Part shown: one piece after another, positions 25,716 to 36,455 of the stretch | Layout: the number at the start of each line of letters is the position of its first letter | Numbering within the stretch: the stretch's first letter is position 1 | Assembly (NCBI GenBank): GCA_015680685.1 | Contig: MNCI01018080.1 | Span: forward strand, 896,216 to 960,215 | Source of the DNA: Gnetum montanum | Taxonomy: Eukaryota; Streptophyta; Gnetopsida; Gnetales; Gnetaceae | Direction: 5' to 3' | Length of the DNA: 64,000 nt | The notes under the pieces: model-generated | Database searches by the model: none | Told to the model about the DNA's origin: nothing | Seen by the model: only the letters and a program-made list of their open reading frames with translations | Made by a program: the position numbers and the translations under genes

Positions 25716-27171
25716 TGAAACACCGTGAAAAATCGCGAGTCGGCCTCAGGCAAAGATTCGCAGTTCAGGCAAGGGCACATGTCAGAATTCCAGAAGGAAG
25801 AATAAGACAGAGCAGCATCAAGGGGCGCATAGCATCGAGTCCTCGACTTCTTGTGCAGATTCCTAATCTTTCTATGCTTTTTCTATTTACACTATATCAC
25901 GCAACGAAGCGTAATGGTGCTTAGCATGATTTTGCTTAGACACAGTCCGGCATCAGAAGGATAGTTGCTTCGGCATAAGGAGAAGCTTAAGCAGCATGAT
26001 ATGCGATTTCTTGTGTATTTTACTAAGTCTTTTGTTCAAGGACAGGTTTATGCTTAGTTATGCACGACAGTGTAATAAGCTCCAGAACAATCAAAGGCAA
26101 AGTCTAAGAAAGTGTGATTGCTCAGCATACGCTCATCATGCAATGTAGCGTATCGCAGCGTATTGCGTCGCCAAACTAGACATTGTTTATGCTTCACTAC
26201 GCGCGGCTGCGTAAGCGAGCGTAAAATAGGTTGAATCCATTTTTTCCATGTTATGTTATGCTCGTGCATGCAACGCAGCATGAATGAGTGTAATATAACC
26301 CAAAGACAGTTGAGACATGCCTGACGTGCACCTCTTCTTCACACGCACAATACGCGAACGAGCGTATTGTGCGTAGTCATGAAGTTTGATGCAAAAATGG
26401 TCAAACCAATAGTGCCCGAAACACTTGGGACACACGTCATCAGGGTTGCACCTTTTCCACAGAGCATCGCAGCCTATAAATACCCCAGTTGACAAAGATA
26501 CAGAGGTTGGAAAATCAGAGAAGCAAAGGCATTTTTCTGAGCACTGGAGCACTTATCACTTTTGAGCAGAGATACAGAGAGCAGCGCCTTGACAATTGTT
26601 GATAGCATCACCTTATGGTAGAAACAGAGCATGGTTCACTTTGAGCACCGGCGATAGGAGCAATCGTTCTGCTGGGGAAGACTCTATTGGTCAGAAACAG
26701 TTGATCGGTAGACGTCAAAGCTTGACCTTCCTTGCATCGCAGCTTTAGCCCACGAGGTAGATCGGACTTCTGTTTGGACAGTTTTCTTGTTGCTTTGTGC
26801 TTGCTTTATATCCAGTAATTGGGGTCTCCCTAGTGTAATGAGATATACAAAATATACATTTTTCAAGTCAAAGCGTAGATCTTGAAGCTACGTGTTTCTC
26901 TTATGTCAGCCTCCTCTTATCGCGTTTAGCATTATCATCGTTGCAATTCATCTACATCGTTTTCTCCTCGTTTTTGCGATCCCTCGAATCAGATCGTTTC
27001 ACGAGATACTCATCGGTTTACTGATTAGTAAGTCCCTGTCTAATCGATAAGACCGTTCAGGGCACCGTGGATTCGTTTTTCCAGCATAGCCCTCGCATGG
27101 ATCTGTGGTTAAAACTGTGTACACGGAATTTGGTCGGTATTTTCCAGCTGCCGACGTTTTCCGTCGTTACA
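25716..27171 (+). repeat. Element B 5' LTR
   Basis: 1456 bp, TG...CA. The U3 part is filled with TACGC and GCGTA motifs, often paired as inverted repeats; the clearest is 26345-26372, with 11-bp arms GCACAATACGC and GCGTATTGTGC. The TATA box is at 26475. The 3' copy has the same length. Confidence 0.95.
26475..26482 (+). promoter_or_regulatory. TATA box of element B 5' LTR
   Basis: TATAAATA in GCCTATAAATACCCC, conserved in the 3' LTR (42164-42171). Transcription of the genomic RNA would start about 30 bases downstream. Confidence 0.75.
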
Positions 27172-27177
27172 GTTTTC

Positions 27178-27195
27178 TGGCGCTAGAAGGAGGGC
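27178..27195 (+). other. Element B primer binding site (candidate)
   Basis: TGGCGCTAGAAGGAGGGC starts six bases after the LTR end. It opens with TGG, complementary to the CCA end of a tRNA. I could not name the tRNA with confidence. Confidence 0.65.
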
Positions 27196-27421
27196 CGTTT
27201 TGGCTCCGATCCGAATATTTCGGGTAGCCCTATTAGCGATCCATACCCTAAACCGTAGGCGTAATACCTCTAAGGAAGTTTATGGTGAATCGTGTGGTGT
27301 AGATCGGTTGCAAGGACGATTTCTTTGAAATCCTACAGGGTAGAAAGCCTGTTTGTGCTTTTTGTTGCCAGCCATCTTTTTTTTAGATCCGATTACCAGT
27401 TACTCTCAATCTCATTAATCA

Positions 27422-30400
27422 ATGGATTCCTTTTACACAAACACAACCGCCATGGTCCCTACTGATTTGGGTGCCGCATCTGTGAACCGTCTCGAGGTCA
27501 CCAGGCCAGCTCCTGGTGCAACAGGATCTTAGGGGCCATTGCGCCGGTCATTAAGGCTTCAGGGAAAAGAGCCTATTTTCATGGTCATAACCCCTGAAGA
27601 ATATAACTTTATATGTGTTAAGATCCAAGCGAAGCTGGCTCTTAGCTGAGCTGAAGTTGAAGCAAAACGAAACTTTGAGGTGCTCCACCGAGGGGGCTAT
27701 GATTTTAAGCCAACAGCTTACAACATAATTCCCTTGACCGAACACCAACACGAACTTATAACACACTTGGTCATGGCCAAAAGCCAGGCTTCACGGGCTA
27801 CTTTGGAGCCCCAGCATGGGGAAGAGGAAGAGGACGAATTTGCGGCCTAGTCGGAACATTTGTTCCATACTCTGACCCCCCACACGTATGTAAATCCTTT
27901 GTTTCCTTTTAACAGAGAGGCTGCCCCTCTTGACCCAGCCATGACCGCGCAGATGCACATTCCTGTCCTTCCGCAAGCCACCATGCAGCCGTCTGGGCTG
28001 CAAGTACAAATGCCTCTCAATAACGTGGGGGCGGTTCCGTTACCGCGGGTACTTAGCATTCCAGCGGTGGTCCCGGTGACCACCGCGCCCCATTTCATCC
28101 CTCAGATACAATCTTACACTGTATCAACAACTCACCCAACACAAATGTTTCCGCCCCCTCCAACTCAACAAATCGCCACAGCTGTTCAGCCCCAAGCANT
28201 GCCCCCTCCAACTCAACAAATCGCCACAGCTGTTCAGCCCCAAGCATACATCCAACAGCCTGCAGTTGTTTCGTGGGCCAACCCTGCAGTGCAACACAAC
28301 CGGTCTACGCTGTATGGTGCACAAACCTCTGTTGCACCTGCAACACAGGTCCCACAGGGGGTCCCGTAGTATATCTATCCTCATCCTGCGTAGCAGGCAG
28401 TGGCTAACCCCTCATTGTAAACCAGTAGGTGGTGGTCTTCACAGGCCCCTCCGCCTGCAAGGATCCCCGTCCCACAAGCAGCTAGCCAGCCTCTCCTGGC
28501 ATTTCCGTTCCCTGGCGCCGCCCTCCCAGTCCAACCTCCTGTGCCTTCTGCACAGGCACCCCCATCAACGGGTCTGGACCAAGCCTTCCAGCTCATACAG
28601 ACCCTCACTGAGGAGGTCCGATGCCTCAAAGTCGCTAGATCTGATACTATTCAGATCATGGACTTTTATCAGGATGATCCGATTAGCCCAGCGGTTCCCA
28701 CACTGTCACTGCCGCCAGGGATGTCCCTCCCTCATTTAACCAAGTACAATGGGGAGGGGGATCCCAACGCTCACTTAGTCACCTTTCGATCTGAATCCTT
28801 GTTGCTACAACAGTGGCCACATACAATTATCAGAGTCTTTGCAATGTCATTAACAGGGAAAGCATTGGACTGGTACTGAGCCCTCCCACGCTCTTCCATC
28901 TCAACCTTTGAAGAATTGATGACCCAATTTGTGACCCGCTTCAAATACAATATGAAGCCGAAAGTCACACTGGATCAGCTAATGGGGGTGAAACAAGACC
29001 CGCTCGAGCCCATCCAAAAGTTTATACAGCGATGGAACGCTACTTTGAATGAGATCCGCGAGCCAATCGCGGACTCACATATGCTAGTGATATTCAAAGG
29101 AGTGGTCAATGACTTTATTAAGTTAAAGTTGTATTACCTTTCTCCTAACACTTTATATTAGGCCTTCGCTCAAGTTAGAAGCATCCAAGATGCTACGGAG
29201 GCCAGCAAAGACCCGGCGTATGTCGCTTACCGGAATGCACACAACAAGGCCAAAGACAAGGGTAAGGCGGCAACAACGACAGTAGCTGCACTGACTGAAG
29301 GTGCAAAGAACAAGAATAAGAAGGCACCCACAATAGCGCCTGAGGCCACGGCTGGTGCCGACACCAGCCAAGACGCAACTTCCCCTGAAGGCCCCTCCCA
29401 GCCAAAGCCAAATTTTGAGCGTAAAGATCGTTCAAAATATGCGGCTTTGCCTATGAAACATTCCAAACTGTTGAAACAACTGTTAGCGGCAGGGCACATT
29501 CAACCTAAGAAGGTGTCTGAGGAAGCTCTGAAGCGTCAAAGACATCACTGTGAATTGCTGAAGAACCCTTCTTTAGCCTTACCTAATGAACCAGCAGTTC
29601 CAAGATCTTTTAGGCTGGATCGTTTCTGTGACTACCATCACCTGTGTGGTCACGATACAGATTACTGCTAGGTGTTAAAGGATGACATTCAACGCATGAT
29701 CGATGAAGGTCATCTAAAATTAGATAGCAGTAACCCGACGCGTACAGAAAACCAAACACTGCATGTATATAAGGACCCGTTGAACGCAAACAACAATCCT
29801 TATACAATCACTGTGGTGAGTACGGACGGTGAGCGTAAGGGACCGCCAAAACAGCCTTTTGTTTTACTTGTACCCACCAGCTCACCTAGGGGGCCAATCA
29901 TTTCATCAGTAGCCAGTGATGTCTCGAGGCTGCCCTTCATTATACGGGCACCTTCTCACATAAACCCTTAGTCACGTAACAACGCCCAAGCCGCGGCTTC
30001 ATCTACGCCCATGCCAAGAGCGCCCTTCATTATCAGGGCGCCAAAACCACAGGCTGCTCCTCTCACGCAGGGGTAGACCTCTAGCCAGAATAACCAACCA
30101 TCGCCTCCCAAGCGAAAGGGAGAGGACACCTCAGTTAATGCAACAAAGGATCATTTTACGCTTGACTTCCCTAAGCCTAGGCCCTTGGCCTCTTCACCCT
30201 TGTCTATGCCTCAGAAGCAAGATAAACGCACAGAAACGCAGTCGCCTCCTCTTGGCAAGGAAAAGAGTAGCCCTTCAGCCAACATTGTCCCACCTCGAGA
30301 GATCCGTCTCTTGGGACGAATGGAAGAGGACAAGGGATGCAAGCAACCCAGCCGAGAGAAGGACCTCCTTGATGCATTTATGCAAGTTAGACAGCCTCTC

Positions 30401-31252
30401 AAACAAAAGAACACAACGCTGAGCCTGTACGACTTGCTTATGACATCTCATGAACACCGTGGGGCCATGGTACGCATGCTGACATCCATATCAGTGGATG
30501 CCAGTTTACCAGCGGAGGAGGAAGCGATACATGCTGTCATGCTCCCTCCTGATGCTGAGCAACCTACGCCTTCCTCCCTGACCTTCCACGACGGGTCCAT
30601 CAAAGACGATCCCAAGAAAGGTCAGGTCACAAATGAATCTATGTTTATCACTATCCGGGTCGGTCAATACCGGATCCGGCAAGTGCACGTGGACGATGGC
30701 GCAGCTACCAACGTCATTCCCTATTCCATCGTGGATAGGTTGGGTCTGGTCGACCAGATCACGCCCACGACAACGGCCTGCGTAAAATCGTTCAACGGGG
30801 CACGGGTTCAAGTTAAGGGGATGGTGCGCATTGAGTTTGTGATGGGAGATCAATTCCCAACAGAGGCCACTTTCTTAGTCATCGAGGAGATGCCAGGGTT
30901 CAACCTGATCTTGGGGAGGTCGTGGTTAGCTCAGTTGAGGGCAGTTTCATCACCGATACACCAGGAGATACACCTTCCCTATGTCGGAGGGGAGGTTGTG
31001 ATACGCGGTGACAAAATCACCCCTAGGACCGTCAATAACATTGAAGAAGAACAGGGTTCAGAGATAGAAACAACCAATGATCAAACCTGTCTCCAAGCCC
31101 CTCAACAAGCTGACAGAAACGATGACGGTCTAACTTGGGCCGACCTGCCATTTCCGGATGACAGCGTAGAGGAGCCAAACCATAAGTCTCCTCGCCCTTA
31201 CGCAATGCTTAACATAAAGGCCATCAAGAGACAATTGCGTATCAATGGTTGA
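27422..31252 (+). pseudogene. gag: Element B gag-protease polyprotein
   Basis: One reading frame of about 1277 codons runs from ATG 27422 to TGA 31252 with no frameshift but eleven in-frame stops (27530, 27647, 27848, 28367, 28391, 28418, 28877, 29159, 29669, 29969, 30074). Domains: a Pro/Gln-rich N-terminal third, the capsid domain of retrotransposon gag (28740-29160, LTKYNGEGDPNAHLVTF), a zinc knuckle-like CDYHHLCGHDTDYC (29629-29671), a basic/Pro-rich linker, and a retropepsin (30640-31000). The protease has DDGAATNVIP in place of D-T/S-G and ends with FNLILGRSWL. This layout is normal for the Tat lineage. The duplicated 48 bases at 28199-28246 are likely an assembly artefact but keep the frame. 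Confidence 0.9.
28153..28246. other. Assembly gap scar: 46-bp direct duplication around one N
   Basis: 28153-28198 is repeated exactly at 28201-28246, with N at 28199. The same 46-bp overlap length as at 16902-16995 indicates unmerged contig ends. Confidence 0.85.
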
Positions 31253-31890
31253 ACGATGGTCCTTGCGTGCATTATCATGTCTTAGTGAGTTATCATGGTT
31301 TCGACTTAGGAATTTTGCTTCATGCATTTTTACCTTACTTTTGTTTTCGGTTTTACGCTGGTCATTTATCTTCACGCTGTTGTCTTTTTCATACACATGA
31401 TACTCACGTGGCCTAATCAAGTTAGCATAATTACGCAAAACACTACACCAGTATCATTTACGCTTCCTGTATTGCACCATGGCCCATAACGGCCTTAAAC
31501 TAGTAACGCAGATTTGTACGCCGTTATCATTTACGCTTGCTGTATTACGCTACGGCCCGCAACGGCCTTAAACTAGTTTCATAGAATGGTATACCATGAC
31601 TCTTTACGCTTGATTACGCATCCGGCCTGCAATGGCCCTAAACTAGTCTCTAGTTTTCGCAGGATCATGTAACGGCCCGTGATGGCCTTAAACTAGCAAT
31701 TACACTCTATCATTATCACTTAGGTGAAATTTTCAACAATTACGCTCACACTCTACAAGAAAAAAGCAAGAAAGAATAAAAACTGTGTAACTGACATTTA
31801 ACGCATCCACCAAGTTTTATAACACGTCTTTTCAGTCATGCGGAAAATGATATGCCACTCAACATCGATAAAACTACGCATAAATTATAA
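31253..31890 (+). repeat. Element B spacer with TTAAACTAG array (31480-31700)
   Basis: Between the gag-protease stop and the end of the antisense gene lie about four units of the form GCCC..AA(C/T)GGCC(T)TAAACTAG. They correspond to the longer array at 355-795 in element A. No coding sequence is seen. Converging transcripts from gag (plus) and the antisense gene (minus) would both end here. Confidence 0.75.
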
Positions 31891-32184
31891 TTACGCATTT
31901 CCTCTACTACCACTATCACCGGTATCTCTTAAGTCCGGATCCAACGCTAATGGATCATCCTCCAATGGGCCGTCGTTTCTAGGAATGATTCTTTTATGAA
32001 GAATGTCCTCTTTGTGAGGTCCTCATTCCGGCGCTAGCTCCATGGAAGGACGCTCTTCATCGTTGCATTCTTCTATCTCCTCTTCTGCCTCTTCTTCCGC
32101 TTCTTCCTCTGCTTCTTCTTCTGCTTCCGCCACTCCCTCTGCTAACTCCTCCGCTTGTTCGTTTTCCCTATCCTCGGCTGGTAC

Positions 32185-32263
32185 CTGAACACAGTAAGCA
32201 CATTAGCTACACAAGACTTAACATCATAATTAGAAACGCAAACTAAGTCGCGCGTAAACTTAC
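32185..32263 (-). other. Intron of the antisense gene (79 bp)
   Basis: Donor TCGCAA|GTAAGT, acceptor CTGTGTTCAG|GTACC. It joins KVGPSQ to VPAEDREN with the frame kept to the final TAA. Confidence 0.8.
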
Positions 32264-33081
32264 TTGCGACGGCCCTACTTTCGCAGCAAAGGAAAGCTTG
32301 TCCAGGCCAGCCCATAGGTGCTTCATAATCTCTTCCTCCGTTAGATCTGGCCATACATCCTCTCCCAAAGTAGCTCCAGCCTTCACTTTCTCTTTCTCCA
32401 CGCTGCTCCAGCGGGGTGGGTCCAGGAAGAAAGTAGGGATTGAAGCCTGACCCCCAGGGAAAGTCATCACCCTTTTAGGGGATGCACTTACAGTCACCTG
32501 CTCCTCAAACTTCTTAAAGGCATCAGAAGCTCTGATAACGTCCTGTAAGACCTCCAAGGACCGAGCTCTGACGGCAAGATCGCGGTAGAGTTTTTGATAA
32601 GCAATGCTTTTCTGCTTGTACAAGTGCTTGTGGTCCTTCTCCTTCTGCCCCCATTCTTGCACACTTGTACAATAATCCCTCCAGTCCTGGCTTTTTTGGG
32701 CTAGGAGTTCTATCTACATTTGCTGTTCGACTAATGCGCGGCTGGTCTATACGCTGTTTTTGATGGCTGTCTAATATTGGGAGTAATCAACAACAGCGGT
32801 ACGCCAGTCTTCATCCCCTGTCGCTCGCGCCTGTAGGAAGTCGCACCGTGATTTTAAGTCTCTGACCTCTTTGGTTAGAGACTCAACCCTCTGCTCTGAC
32901 TTCTGCAATCTTTTCCATAGATTTTCATTTATGCCCCTACTCTCCTATAAGGAGCGTGTCGAGCGTAACGCACATTTACGCATTTCCTCATAAATGTGAC
33001 GTGGCACAGCTGCTTCATTGGATGGTGGCTCCACTATGTCCAAATCAATGGGCTCAGTGGGATCCCATCGGAGGCGAGCTC

Positions 33082-33158
33082 CTAACAGAAAAAATCATCA
33101 GAGTTGGTGACACATTACCATTATGTAATATCACAAACTGACTACAACCATAATGTAC
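33082..33158 (-). other. Intron of the antisense gene (77 bp)
   Basis: Donor GCGG|GTACAT, acceptor TTTTCTGTTAG|GAGC. It joins RVEPGA to ARLRWDPTEP with the frame kept. Confidence 0.75.
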
Positions 33159-33669
33159 CCGCTCCAGGTTCGACGCGCTCCAAGCTCTCGATCATGTCAC
33201 TGACAACGCCTTCCATGAAGGCAAATTTGTTAGGGAAGTCTCTCCATGTTCTACTCACAGCCGCAGACGTGGACACACCCTCTTCGCTTGTAGCATAATC
33301 CAGTTAGAAAATTCATCTATCAATAAAATTCTGCAAAATCGCTAACACATTCATTACCTCTACCGGTGACAGTGGCAACTTCGCCAACATCTTCCGTATC
33401 CCTTTCCCTTTCACGCACTTGAGTCCGTGCGTCGTTGGTCCCAGTGGTCGGGGCCTCTTCATGTACCCAGTCCTGTGCCCAGCTCCCGCTAGTAGCCAGG
33501 ACCTCCTCACGCATTAGAGCTTGTGCATGGCTCCTGCCAGCAGTTGAGGCTTCCTCACACACCAGAGCCTATGCATGGCTCACGTTAACAGCTGGGGCCT
33601 CTTCTTCCAAAATTGAGGCCCCCTCTCCACGACGTAACGCTACTGCCCCTGTCTTCGGGGTCAGTTCCT

Positions 33670-33763
33670 CTATAATTTTTATTAGCCATATCACAGCACC
33701 TTAGTATATCATTGCATAATACACTTGAACAAACATTGCGTAATATAATCCCTTCACACTTAC
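33670..33763 (-). other. Intron of the antisense gene (94 bp)
   Basis: Donor CCTA|GTAAGT, acceptor AAATTATAG|AGGAAC. It joins RSKPP to ELTPKTG with the frame kept. Element A has an intron at the matching place (2560-2645). Confidence 0.8.
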
Positions 33764-34804
33764 TAGGCGGAGGCTTACTCCGCTGAACCTTGATCGCCAC
33801 AGTTCGGCCTGCGTCATTCTCAAGGGGCTCGGCTATACAGAGCCTTTTACGCTGAGCTGTAGGTTCTACGATTTCTTCCGCCACACGCTTCCCTCGTGAG
33901 GCGTCGCCAGTGTAGGTAGGCATTATCCTGCCTACGCTGTCGAGACCTTGCACTTGGGGTGCCGCCAAACCCTTAGTCGTTATAAACAACGATTCCCCGA
34001 TCCCTTCTGATGGATCCTGCCCACGGGTAGTGCTGAGGATGTGGGCAATCCAAGGTCTAGACAGCTGGTCTCAGTCTTGTTGCACCCAGACCCCATTCTT
34101 TTGGATGACCAGAAACTCAGCAAACCGCCGGAGGTAAGCTATGAAGAACGCGTACTGCACGTTGAAACGGGACTCAAGCTTCTTGCGAAGCTTGAGCATC
34201 TCATTACGCAGTCCCTTGGCAAAATAGCTTGCCCAATTGAACTGGGTCCCCTGCTCCAGAACCTCTAGCATAATACGGGTCTATTCTATAGAAAAGAACT
34301 TCCCCTGCGAGAGAGTTTTGGGGAAGGTCCGGGCCCGGAAAAGGGGATAAAGTGTCTTGGCAGCGCCCATCTCGAATTTTTCGCAGGGAAACTCTTTAGT
34401 CTCCTTCGGGATCCTTACCCACTCCTTCAGCCAATTCTAGAAGGCAACGCTCCTCTTCACCTTCTCACTTACGGGAGGACCGTCTGAGGGGGTGCCAAAG
34501 AGGTCCGCGAAGAGCTGAGCGTCGATGCTAAAGCTTACGCGCACGTTGTGTACGTGTGTGCAGAAACACTCCACCTTTTCGTTGAAGCAGTTGACCAGGG
34601 TTAGCATTTCACTGGCGGGGACATCAGGAGTCATAGCCAAAAATAGGTGCATTAGCCCTGCTGCTTGGATCTTACTGGTCACTGCGACTAGGGCCGTCGA
34701 GTGGCTGAGCCAGCGCTGTGTGTCCTTGATGTCACCGTAGCGGAAGAGGACAGCGTTTGCCTCGCGGCTGAAAATCGTAAGGGTAATCTCCCGAGATTCC
34801 CTAA

Positions 34805-34901
34805 CTGCACAACGTGAAGCACAAATTAACCAAAGCTCTATTAAGCAATGTCTACAATTTACAACTATATTACGCAATAGCCAATTGTACAACAGCCTTA
34901 C
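34805..34901 (-). other. Intron of the antisense gene (97 bp)
   Basis: Donor CCCCG|GTAAGG, acceptor GTTGTGCAG|TTAGG. It joins FPLPFGP to VRESREITL with the frame kept. Confidence 0.8.
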
Positions 34902-35176
34902 CGGGGCCAAATGGCAAGGGAAATGATGGGAGTTCCCTCTGCACGTCCTCGACGGCAAGGGGCAGATCCAAGGTCCAGTCATCGTGTAGCCACCCGAGTC
35001 GTTGGTAATTCTCAAAAGCCCTAGCATAACGGGTGGGGTACTCACACATGTCAAATCCGATCTGCTCTATAACACCAGCGCGCACGTTGCTAGTTGCGGT
35101 AAACGCCTTTATCGTTGTTTCGGCCCATGATAACACATCCCCATCTCCAACTAACCTATTGTCCTGAATAAAGAAC

Positions 35177-35293
35177 CTGTACCATACAACATAGGCTCAT
35201 TTCACATTTTGCACATGGGCTTCTCTTATATTTCACATCGAAAATAGACATAAAACAAAATAGAAACATAGACAGTTAACAAAATTCGCTTAC
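35177..35293 (-). other. Intron of the antisense gene (117 bp)
   Basis: Donor GCGG|GTAAGC, acceptor GGTACAG|GTTC. It joins YYASG to FFIQDN with the frame kept. Confidence 0.8.
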
Positions 35294-35562
35294 CCGCTTG
35301 CGTAGTACACCGTGCCTTGGGGGTTCTGGAAACAGGTCGAGACATGGCGAGCCATGAACAACGTGTTATATGCATAATAACAGCTGAATCGAGCCATTTC
35401 CCAGATCCAGTTTAAGCTCCTTAAGCCCCGGGCGCTAAGCTCTTGGTCTTCGGGACGACCTGTATTGATGGCCCCGTCTATCAAAAAGGCCAGAATCCCT
35501 TGCAAAGAACCCGCTAGTAGGTGCTCTAACAGGGCACTGGCGATGTCATCAGACAAATCAAN

Positions 35563-35832
35563 ATGGGGGTTTTGTGTTGTATAAACCCCATCGTCCCCAA
35601 TGTCCCTCCCCTGCACATGCGGTTGCAAGGAAAGGCAATATGGTTTCGACAGGGTGCACTGGAGTTTCTACAGTTCTTGCTACACAACTTCAGCGTCATC
35701 GTGTGGTTTGATTTGTCTGATGACATCGCCAGTGCCCTGTTAGAGCACCTACTAGCGGGTTCTTTGCAAGGGATTCTGGCCTTTTTGATAGACGGGGCCA
35801 TCAATACAGGTCGTCCCGAAGACCAAGAGCTT
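35563..35832. other. Misoriented 270-bp contig between two single-N gaps
   Basis: 35708-35832 is the reverse complement of 35437-35561 (125 bp). Flipping the block makes its coding strand run with the rest of the antisense gene: the piece ending LLHNFSVIVWF then leads into DLSDDIASALLEHL. Element A shows the same order without a break (LLQHFSVI near 4470). The sequence as given is therefore wrong here. Confidence 0.9.
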
Positions 35833-36189
35833 NACCGAGGTCCGTAATTTTGAAATTCACATTCACACAAACAACACCACGAAAAATAAACATAAAAAAA
35901 TAAACATAAGCACACGAAGAACGACCTACCGGTTCAAAGGCGTAGGGTCACGAACATCAACTAGCGCCTGTGAAACGCGATTCAGGTTTTCTTATACTTC
36001 ATCGATTTGAGCCAGTTTTGCGTTCTTCCTCTTGACTTTTGGCGCCATGGCAGCAGCTTCAGAAATTTTCACCGTCTAACATTTGCAAATCTTCGCAAAG
36101 CCACGCTCTAATCTTCTGCTCTTCCTTCTCTCGATCAGAAACAGTTATGACTTCAAATTCGCAAACAGCCTATCCTCATCATAAAACCA

Positions 36190-36315
36190 CTTACTTATAT
36201 GCGAGGATCACCGACTTGATATTCGATTTCAGCGGGACTTTCCTAAACTGGAACTTGAAATTCAAGATATTAATGCGGCCGATATCGCACGTGCCACTGT
36301 CCAAAATGACGTTAA
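36190..36315 (-). promoter_or_regulatory. Candidate promoter of the antisense gene
   Basis: On the minus strand, TATAAGTAA lies at 36200-36192, about 150 bases upstream of the ATG. A G-box CACGTG (36288-36293) and a TGACGT-type site (36307-36312) lie 90-115 bases further upstream. These are common plant promoter motifs; function is inferred only. Confidence 0.45.
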
Positions 36316-36440
36316 ACTACCATATCTTATCGCCTCATAATCGAGTTACATTGATTACAGCTTGTCTATAATATTCAAAATTCAGTTAGCCTTCCACATT
36401 CGGCGACATCACGTCACTTGTCTCCTAATCATTTACGCAC

Positions 36441-36455
36441 TTGGCGTTTTTGCAG
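36441..36455 (+). other. Possible 3' splice site before pol
   Basis: GGCGTTTTTGCAG|GG precedes the pol frame. Ogre-type Tat elements are known to splice an intron between protease and RT. I did not find a convincing matching donor after 31252, so this stays tentative. Confidence 0.3.

Larger units (their letters stand above)
31891..36048 (-). pseudogene. Element B antisense gene, eight exons, function unknown
   Basis: ATG at 36048 opens MAPKVKRKNAKLAQ. Exons (minus strand): 36048-35930; about 35840-35294 (disturbed by a misplaced contig); 35176-34902; 34804-33764; 33669-33364; about 33282-33159; 33081-32264; 32184-31891 (TAA). Introns 35293-35177, 34901-34805, 33763-33670, 33158-33082 and 32263-32185 are GT-AG and each restores the frame. 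The product would be roughly 1,000 residues or more: a globular first half (GLMHLFLAMTP, THVHNVRV), a charged middle, a long coiled coil (KSEQRVESLTKEVRDLKSR) and a Glu-rich tail. A few in-frame stops are present. Antisense ORFs are known in some Tat elements; I recognise no enzymatic domain. Confidence 0.75.

Noticed and set aside
28266-28739. 157-codon plus-strand frame and overlapping minus-strand frames within gag
   Set aside because: Shadow frames of the Pro-rich gag region.
35290-35915. Overlapping minus-strand and plus-strand frames around the N gaps as separate genes
   Set aside because: They are products of the inverted contig; together they form one exon of the antisense gene.
36039-36371. 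110-codon plus-strand frame before pol
   Set aside because: It lies over the antisense start and promoter region, has no domain and is absent in A.
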